Shown here one piece after another: positions 40,504 to 44,768 of a stretch of 44,768 nucleotides of DNA (the stretch's first letter is position 1; the number at the start of each line of letters is the position of its first letter). The position numbers and the translations under genes were made by a program. Under the pieces are notes generated by a model that saw nothing but the letters and a program-made list of their open reading frames with translations, had not been told where the DNA came from and ran no database searches. Source of the stretch: Actinomycetales bacterium UBA1416 (lineage in GTDB: Bacteria; Actinomycetota; Actinomycetes; Actinomycetales; Actinomycetaceae); assembly GCA_002304945.1 (NCBI GenBank), contig DBPQ01000025.1:43092-87859 (forward strand). Reading direction: 5' to 3'.

Positions 40504-41519
40504 TGGACGGACTTCTTCGCAGCACGCCGCCGCCGGGCGTAATCGTTCTGACACAACCCACCGGCGAAGGACCCCTCCTCGGAGCACCCCTCCACGGAAC
40601 AGGGCGGGAACAGGTGCGCCCGGCACTTGCCCCGGTCGTAGACCGGTGCCCCACAGACCGTGCACTCGGTGTTCTTGATCCTGCCCGGGGTGACGTACTG
40701 GATGAACTCCACGGGCAGGGTGCCCTTCTGGAGGTGGGCGGCGTGGGTGACGCACAGCGACCGCCGCTCCGCCACCAACTCACACCCAGGGATCGCGCAT
40801 GCCGGGCGACCGTCCTCGCGTCCCCACGCGCGCCGGTACTCGCGCTCGTGCTTCGTGCACCTCCCGGTGGACATCGCCGGGGCGTTACAGCCCGCCTCGA
40901 TGCACCCCTCGGAGGTGGTCTGATACCCGCCGGGACGAGAGGCGCGAAGGGCGTCGATCTCCCGCAACATGGCCGGCAAGCTGTCGAACCAGAGCACGAC
41001 GACGGCGGGGTCCTTCGCGAGGAAGTCATCGGAGTGGAGGACGTGCCGCTTGACCCTGGACCCGGTCTCCTTCTCCTGCTCGTCGAGGTAGTCAGTCGAG
41101 ACCACACCCCGCGCGTGCGCCTCCCGTGCCGCCTTCCCGGCGACCGAGTCCGCACCCCCGAGGACTTCCTCGAAGTGCCAGCGCGCCTGCCCGAGGAGCG
41201 TCTTGCGAAGGTGGGCGGCCCAGTACCGCATGGGGTCCTGGGCGGCCCAGTTCGGCTCGTAGGCGTTCGCGACGAGCTGGGCCTGGACGACCAGCCAATC
41301 CCGCAGGTCCTCACGGAGGAGCTTGTCCCGCTGGGCGAAGTACATCCGCGCGCCGGTCGTTGACCACACCCGCTCGACGACGGCCACGGTCGTCTCCGCC
41401 CACACCGACTGCCAGTCCTCGATCGGCTCGTGGCGCGTCGCGGGCACGTCCTCCCACCACTGGGACTCCTCGACGGCGCGGACCTCCTCGGTGGCACGGG
41501 AGGTGTGACGCCGGCTCAC
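40500..41519 (-). CDS. Protein with four C-terminal zinc-knuckle-like units, unknown function
   Basis: This 339-residue protein has an N-terminal helical part (1-200, for example DLRDWLVVQAQLVANAYEP and RYWAAHLRKTLLGQARW) that I do not recognise. The C-terminal part carries four cysteine units. Unit 1 is C206, C211, C221, H224. Unit 2 is C241, C246, C256, H259. Unit 3 is C286, C289, C299, H302. Unit 4 is C307, C312, C323, ending in QND instead of a histidine. Each looks like a small zinc knuckle, so nucleic-acid or protein binding is likely. It lies between the iteron array and the HNH/terminase genes. The GTG at 41519 overlaps the upstream stop (GTGA). A regulator of late genes or a replication factor would fit, but this is speculation. 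Confidence 0.75.
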   Translation of the reverse strand: MSRRHTSRATEEVRAVEESQWWEDVPATRHEPIEDWQSVWAETTVAVVERVWSTTGARMYFAQRDKLLREDLRDWLVVQAQLVANAYEPNWAAQDPMRYWAAHLRKTLLGQARWHFEEVLGGADSVAGKAAREAHARGVVSTDYLDEQEKETGSRVKRHVLHSDDFLAKDPAVVVLWFDSLPAMLREIDALRASRPGGYQTTSEGCIEAGCNAPAMSTGRCTKHEREYRRAWGREDGRPACAIPGCELVAERRSLCVTHAAHLQKGTLPVEFIQYVTPGRIKNTECTVCGAPVYDRGKCRAHLFPPCSVEGCSEEGSFAGGLCQNDYARRRRAAKKSVQ

Positions 41520-41767
41520 AGTGCCAACCTGACGATCTCGTGGTCCCCGCGGCAGGCTCCTCCACAGCCGGTGGAGTCGATCGCGGCCTTGGCCTCCTCG
41601 GCGGCCTCGAGGGTGTGGTGGAGCTGGATGGTCAGGGCGCGGCACCAGGCGACCGAGGCGAACTCGCCGTTGCCGATGATCCAGACGGCGCGGGGCCAGA
41701 TGCACTGGGCCATGGTGCGGTAGGTGCGGTGGGTGCGGGTGCAGCTGTGGCGGCGGTAGGTCTTCAT
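41516..41767 (-). CDS. Small Cys-containing hypothetical protein
   Basis: This 83-residue protein starts MKTYRRHSCTRTHRTYRT, has a hydrophobic WPRAVWIIGNGEFASVAWC segment and a helix (TLEAAEEAKAAID), and ends with CGGACRGDHEIVRL. The cysteines (C9, C22, C42 and the C-terminal pair) might bind metal, but no known motif is clear. The ATG at 41767 follows GAGGAG by 6 bp. It is the first gene after the iteron-like array, whose nearest unit is 18 bp upstream of the ATG, so its expression may depend on whatever binds there. No family recognised. Confidence 0.65.
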   Translation of the reverse strand: MKTYRRHSCTRTHRTYRTMAQCIWPRAVWIIGNGEFASVAWCRALTIQLHHTLEAAEEAKAAIDSTGCGGACRGDHEIVRLAL

Positions 41768-41784
41768 TCCGGGCTCCTCAGTCT

Positions 41785-42010
41785 GTGGTACCCGTGGTAC
41801 CCGGGGTACCACGAGGGGGGGTGTCTCGCCGGAGGTCCCGGCGACTCTCCAGATAAGCGTCAAGCCTCTGACCTGCATAAATACAAGCAATAGTGTGGAA
41901 TCCCGCGCGAGGGGAGTTAGGGAGACAGGGGGGGCCGTGGTACCCGGGTACCACGGGTACCACTGGCTCAGACTCACTGGTTGGCAGGCTGTGACGCACC
42001 GGGGTACCAC
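41785..42010. repeat. Iteron-like array: seven GTGGTACCC/GGGTACCAC units, mirror-symmetric around an AT-rich core
   Basis: Seven exact copies of one 9-mer occur in 226 bp. Forward GTGGTACCC units are at 41785-41793, 41794-41802 and 41937-41945. Inverted GGGTACCAC units are at 41804-41812, 41946-41954, 41955-41963 and 42002-42010. Cluster A (forward, forward, inverted) and cluster B (forward, inverted, inverted) are mirror images, differing by one spacer base. They flank a 124-bp stretch whose centre (41876-41897) is about 68% AT in an otherwise GC-rich sequence. Units at 41937-41954 form an 18-bp perfect palindrome. Unit 7 lies inside the ATPase coding region. The form fits a replication origin or a cooperative operator; which of these is not shown. 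Confidence 0.85.
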
Positions 42011-43326
42011 CTCCCGTCCCTGCGGACGATCCACTCCATCTCGGTGGCCTCGGCGATGACCACGTCAGGGTCCATGCCCTTCTTCTTGCGGAGCGCGAAC
42101 GTCAGGCAGCGCCGGGTGCAGCCAAGCTCGGAGTGTGCGGAGTTGGGGTGGTGGGGGTTGACCACGGTCTTCCACAGCAGTACCGCAGCCTTCTCGACGA
42201 GGTCCGCCCGTGCCTCACGTGCACCGAGGTCGCGGACGACGTCGAGGCGACCGGCCTCCCGGCGTTCGCCATCGGCCTTGTCTGCCAGCGCCTTCTCGCA
42301 CACTGCCCTGGTGAGGGTGGAGACCTCCATGAGGGTGCCGGCCAGGTCCCACCAGAACATGGTGACGCGGACGTCGCCGTGGAGGAGGGCGATGGCCGCG
42401 GCGACCTTCTCCTGGGTGAGGAGCTTGTGACCGTCCAGGGCCTTCCCGTCACCCCGCTGCCGGGCACGGTGGGAGTCCCGGATGGTCTTGCGGACCTCGT
42501 CGGGGATCGCGATCCTGACCCGCCCGTCATGGTCGGGGGCTGGCATGCGAGGAAGCTCCCAGCCGAGGGTGCCCGGCCACTCGGGCTCCTCGTCGGGCAT
42601 GAACGGATCGAGGGCAGGCAACCACACCCACCGCTGTGGGGTGCCTGCATCCTCGTCGGCCAGCAGTACGTCACTCAGCCGGGGCTGGACACCGGAGACG
42701 ATGCACAGCCGGTAGGAGTGGGCTGGCAGGTGACGCCGGCGCGTCTCCTCGGCGTTGGTGGTGGACACCGCCCCACCGGTGATCATCGTGCGGATGATCG
42801 GACCGAAGGTGGACCCGCTGCGGGCCTGGACCGCACCGATCTGCCCGACCTCGTCGGCGTACATGAACGCCAGGGGCGTGGAGGTGAGGACGTTCTTCTT
42901 GGCCTCCTTGTCGAACTCGAGGAAGGTGGACATGATCCCTTCTCCGGTCCCAGCGCCGATGGGGACCGCCCGGGGGAACGTCAGGCCGAGGAGGTCGTCG
43001 GCGCATCCCGCCGACCCGGACTTGCCCTGCCCGGAGGTCGCCACGAGGGCGATCGCGAGGTTGAGGGAGGCGTCGGAGCCGATGACCGGGGGCAGGGTGA
43101 CGTGCGGGGGCACCTCGGCGACGATGCGCGCGAGGATGGACCCGGTGACCGCCCACGGGGAGACCAGCTTGGACCGTGCGGCCTGCCGGATCATGCCGAG
43201 GACGGGCGTGGCGTCGAAGAAGTCGTCCTCCGCCTCGAGGAGCGGATCGGCCTTGTCGGCGGCAGCGTGGAGCCATTCGGGCGGCTCCTCGAAGGGGTCG
43301 TCCTCGAAGACCGGGGCGGCACTCAT
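41974..43326 (-). CDS. P-loop ATPase, DUF3987-like replication protein
   Basis: This 450-residue protein has a Walker A-like ATSGQGKSGS at residues 96-105 and a Walker B-type FMYADEVGQIG near 154-164. An arginine-rich segment, TTNAEETRRRHLPAHSYRL, follows near 194, then SGVQPRLSDVLLADEDAGTPQRWVWLPA, a pattern seen in DUF3987-type helicase proteins of phages and genomic islands. A winged-helix-like end (TRRCLTFALRKKKGMDPDVV) could bind DNA. The ATG at 43326 overlaps the upstream stop (ATGA). The iteron-like array begins inside its last codons and continues downstream, a layout known for initiator and helicase genes next to their origin. Replication function is inferred. Confidence 0.75.
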   Translation of the reverse strand: MSAAPVFEDDPFEEPPEWLHAAADKADPLLEAEDDFFDATPVLGMIRQAARSKLVSPWAVTGSILARIVAEVPPHVTLPPVIGSDASLNLAIALVATSGQGKSGSAGCADDLLGLTFPRAVPIGAGTGEGIMSTFLEFDKEAKKNVLTSTPLAFMYADEVGQIGAVQARSGSTFGPIIRTMITGGAVSTTNAEETRRRHLPAHSYRLCIVSGVQPRLSDVLLADEDAGTPQRWVWLPALDPFMPDEEPEWPGTLGWELPRMPAPDHDGRVRIAIPDEVRKTIRDSHRARQRGDGKALDGHKLLTQEKVAAAIALLHGDVRVTMFWWDLAGTLMEVSTLTRAVCEKALADKADGERREAGRLDVVRDLGAREARADLVEKAAVLLWKTVVNPHHPNSAHSELGCTRRCLTFALRKKKGMDPDVVIAEATEMEWIVRRDGRWYPGASQPANQ

Positions 43327-43532
43327 GCGACCTCCCGACGCCGGGCGGCTTCCCGCCGATTGATGCCGAGAGTGCCAATCTCGATAAGGGCGTCCACCGC
43401 CTGCTGATACGTGGGAAGGCCCCAGTGTTCGGCCTCGGCAGCGTCCCGGCCGTGCTGGTATCCGATCTCGTAGTACTCCAGAACAATCTCCCGCCCCTTC
43501 GCGGACAGCTCGTGCAGGGCGGGCGCGCTCAC
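43323..43532 (-). CDS. Small helical hypothetical protein
   Basis: This 69-residue protein starts with GTG 43532 (SAPALHELSAKGREIVLEYY) and ends INRREAARRREVA. It is largely helical with a basic tail, and no known motif was found. Both ends overlap its neighbours by four bases: GTGA with the gene upstream and ATGA with the ATPase. This tight coupling is the main reason to accept it as coding. A longer frame with upstream starts exists but overlaps the neighbour and is not protein-like. Confidence 0.6.
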   Translation of the reverse strand: MSAPALHELSAKGREIVLEYYEIGYQHGRDAAEAEHWGLPTYQQAVDALIEIGTLGINRREAARRREVA

Positions 43533-43786
43533 CTCCCGCGCGCCCGACTGTCGAGGCGAGCCAACGCGCTCCTGTAGCGCCATTCGACGTGCCTGGAGCA
43601 GTGAGGACACTGGTACGGCGAGATGCTGCCGCCGTTGGTCCTGCATCCGGCCACGTGCTTGCCGACGATGGTGCCGGGCGGGATCGGGATGCGGGGCCAC
43701 GTGCGGCAGGTGAGGTCGGGGATTCGGGCGAGGGCCTCGGCGTAACGCCTGTCGATCTCCTCGCGGGTGGGCTTAGGCTCGGGCAT
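43529..43786 (-). CDS. Small zinc-finger-like phage protein
   Basis: This 85-residue protein begins MPEPKPTREEIDRRYAEALA and has cysteines at LTCRTW, VAGCRT and the CPHC of SPYQCPHCSRHVEW, with His in GKHVAG and SRHVEW. The CPHC unit with nearby His suggests one zinc site; a role in transcription control is possible but unsupported. The ATG at 43786 follows AAGGA. The stop overlaps the next GTG by four bases. Confidence 0.65.
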   Translation of the reverse strand: MPEPKPTREEIDRRYAEALARIPDLTCRTWPRIPIPPGTIVGKHVAGCRTNGGSISPYQCPHCSRHVEWRYRSALARLDSRARGR

Positions 43787-43800
43787 GTCCGTGGTCCTTC

Positions 43801-43878
43801 CTAGCTGGTGGTCTGCGGCTGGACACCCTCGGCGCACCGGAGCTGCAACTCCGCGCCGGGGGTGATCTTGGTCTTCAC
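43801..43878 (-). CDS. Possible 25-residue ORF after the AlpA-like gene
   Basis: A 26-codon frame starting with GTG 43878 encodes MKTKITPGAELQLRCAEGVQ followed by PQTTS. Its start overlaps the AlpA-like stop by four bases (GTGA), the same coupling used throughout this operon. Nothing else supports it, and no family is recognised. Confidence 0.4.
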   Translation of the reverse strand: MKTKITPGAELQLRCAEGVQPQTTS

Positions 43879-44072
43879 GACGCCCTCCGGCTGTCCTCGG
43901 CGTTGTACTGCTCGACGATCCACGCCTCCACGTCCTCCGCGGAGTAGACGACGCGCCGGCCCAGCTTGAAGGACTTGGGTCCGGTCCCGTCGGCGAGGTG
44001 GCGCCAGTACCGCAATGTGGCCTCTGGTACGCCGGTCCTCTCGGAGACGTCGGTGATGGTGATGATCCTCAT
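43875..44072 (-). CDS. AlpA/excisionase-like helix-turn-helix protein
   Basis: This 65-residue protein is a winged helix-turn-helix of the MerR/excisionase class: ITDVSERTGVPEATLRYWRH (residues 6-25), KSFKLGRRVVYSAEDVEAWI (33-52). Proteins of this form act as excisionases or as activators of integrase and early genes in prophages and islands. It is the first gene leftward from the immunity region and probably opens the early operon. GAGGAGG lies 8 bp before the ATG. A TACAAT at 44123-44128 (minus strand) could be its promoter, overlapping a likely repressor operator. Which function it performs is not decided by sequence. Confidence 0.85.
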   Translation of the reverse strand: MRIITITDVSERTGVPEATLRYWRHLADGTGPKSFKLGRRVVYSAEDVEAWIVEQYNAEDSRRAS

Positions 44073-44123
44073 GGCGGGGTCCTCCTCGGTACAAGATGGC
44101 TGTGTTACTGGCTGACGGTTTGA

Positions 44124-44139
44124 TTGTACACGGACACAA
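44124..44139. promoter_or_regulatory. Candidate repressor operator over the leftward early promoter
   Basis: TTGTACACGGACACAA is an imperfect palindrome (TTGT-N3-CG-N3-ACAA) in the AT-richer gap between the repressor and AlpA-like genes. It overlaps TACAAT (44123-44128, minus strand), the best -10 for leftward transcription. A further inverted TTGTAC copy stands at 44089-44094. Binding by the XRE repressor is inferred from position. Confidence 0.4.
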
Positions 44140-44171
44140 TGACATTGGATGTACGAAACGCGGTTCTGTTG

Positions 44172-44177
44172 TATGCT
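44172..44177 (+). promoter_or_regulatory. -10 element of a leaderless repressor promoter
   Basis: TATGCT ends 6 bp before the repressor ATG at 44184, which would start the transcript at the start codon. There is no ribosome site. The surrounding 11-mer recurs upstream of the portal gene. Confidence 0.45.
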
Positions 44178-44183
44178 GATCGT

Positions 44184-44750
44184 ATGGACGACGTTGGGAC
44201 CGACTCAGAAGGCACAGCAGGGCTGTGGGAGGCGAGCTTCCGCTCGGAGATGCAGCGCCTCAGGGTTGAGCGCGGCCTGACCCAGGCTGACCTCGCGCAG
44301 CAACTACGCGATCGCGGGTTGGCGCTCCACCAGCAGACGGTCGCGCGGATCGAGGCGGGTCAGCGATCGATCCGGCTGAATGAGGCGCTGGTGATCGCGG
44401 ACGCCCTTGGATCGGACATCAACAGGATGGTCACGCCGGAGGACGAGCGGAAGGCCTGGCGGAAGATGGAAGATGGGCGCCAGGCCCTCGGGCGCATCAA
44501 TACCTGGGCCTATCGGTTCGTGAGCACCCGGTGGGAGATCGCTTCGCTTCTTGACGGCGAGGTCACTCCGAAGATTCGCGCCGCCGCCGAGGCATGGCTG
44601 GGCGAGCATGATGCCGACGCCGCCGAACACGCAGCGAGGTCGGGCAAGGCAACTTTCGACGAGGACATGGCCGGCTACTTCAGAGCCAAGGAGCAGAGCG
44701 ACGAGGATGTCCGCGCCTACTTGCGGTCGAAGGAGCAGGACGATGGCTAG
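44184..44750 (+). CDS. XRE-family repressor-like regulator of the phage element
   Basis: This 188-residue protein has an N-terminal helix-turn-helix (MQRLRVERGLTQADLAQQLR then HQQTVARIEAGQRSIRLNEA, about residues 18-64) and a helical C-terminal half. It has no LexA/CI-type protease domain, so it is not a RecA-cleaved repressor. The C-terminus repeats a short unit, YFRAKEQSDED and YLRSKEQDD, 14 residues apart. It is divergent from the AlpA-like gene, the usual place of a prophage immunity repressor. The ATG at 44184 is preferred to the upstream in-frame ATGs because TATGCT lies 6 bp before it, which fits a leaderless transcript, and the longer N-terminus is not family-like. Confidence 0.82.
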   Translation: MDDVGTDSEGTAGLWEASFRSEMQRLRVERGLTQADLAQQLRDRGLALHQQTVARIEAGQRSIRLNEALVIADALGSDINRMVTPEDERKAWRKMEDGRQALGRINTWAYRFVSTRWEIASLLDGEVTPKIRAAAEAWLGEHDADAAEHAARSGKATFDEDMAGYFRAKEQSDEDVRAYLRSKEQDDG

Positions 44751-44768
44751 GAGCGTGGGTCTGTAAGG

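Larger units (their letters stand above)
31025..44768. mobile_element. Compact siphovirus-like prophage or phage satellite (right end beyond the window)
   Basis: From here to the window edge the genes are phage-like: a repressor and AlpA-like switch, a replication-type ATPase, HNH nuclease, large terminase, portal, protease-capsid fusion, connectors, tail tube proteins and tape measure. The visible part is 13.7 kb. Functional order, read from right to left, is that of HK97-like siphoviruses. No tail-tip, receptor-binding, holin, endolysin, small terminase or integrase gene is found. The left border is placed after the operon terminator; no att repeat could be recognised. The right border lies outside the window. 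Some actinobacterial siphoviruses are known with genomes of only about 14-18 kb, so small size alone does not prove it defective. Confidence 0.85.

Noticed and set aside
41778..41999. 73-residue minus-strand frame across the iteron array
   Set aside because: Its sequence is largely the translated repeat (VVPVVPGYHG, GTPGTTGTTD); the repeats explain the open frame better than coding does.
41785..42010. CRISPR array
   Set aside because: Units are 9 bp, in both orientations and without uniform spacers; no cas genes. No other CRISPR-like repeat was seen in the window.

Overview
The DNA is a very GC-rich, densely packed actinobacterial chromosome segment followed by an integrated phage-like element. 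The actinobacterial assignment rests on gene content: an ImuA'-ImuB-DnaE2 mutasome cassette, LexA boxes of the TCGAAC-N4-GTTCGA type, a glnA2-type glutamine synthetase directly followed by glnE, and frequent leaderless-looking starts. A member of the Propionibacteriales or a relative is my best guess, but that is inference.

Chromosomal part (1-31024). A PEBP-family protein is followed by the SOS mutagenesis operon imuA'-imuB-dnaE2 (656-6061). Then come a LacI regulator with an AI-2E-type exporter, a HAD phosphatase, a hexose-6-phosphate mutarotase, a two-gene heterodimeric ABC exporter, an M3 oligopeptidase and a GNAT/MazG-like fusion protein. After tRNA-Leu(GAG) and its terminator follow a GltS-like symporter, uppP and dinB. 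dinB has its own LexA box, so the window holds two SOS-controlled error-prone polymerase units. Next are a frameshifted secreted esterase, a 24-residue membrane peptide behind a CRP-like site, a UbiB-type kinase, map, a 67-residue conserved protein, panB, glnA, glnE and a histidine phosphatase.

Element (about 31025 to the right edge). It is a compact siphovirus-like prophage or satellite, nearly all on the minus strand and read from right to left. An XRE repressor (plus strand) diverges from an AlpA/excisionase-like protein. Then come several tiny proteins, a P-loop replication-type ATPase, an iteron-like array of seven 9-bp units, a protein with four zinc knuckles, an HNH nuclease, a 32-residue ORF and the large terminase. 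The structural genes follow: portal, a protease-capsid-decoration fusion, head-tail connectors, two paralogous tail-tube proteins and a short tape measure. The structural module stops at the tape measure, against a UUCG-loop terminator. No tail tip, lysis gene, small terminase or integrase is visible. An integrase could lie beyond the right edge; the missing tail tip and lysis genes on the left make this either a truncated prophage or an element that borrows those functions.

The most notable observations are the mirror-symmetric GTGGTACCC array around an AT-rich core, the minimal structural module, the tandem tail-tube paralogues, the four-knuckle zinc protein, and the LexA boxes overlapping leaderless promoters.
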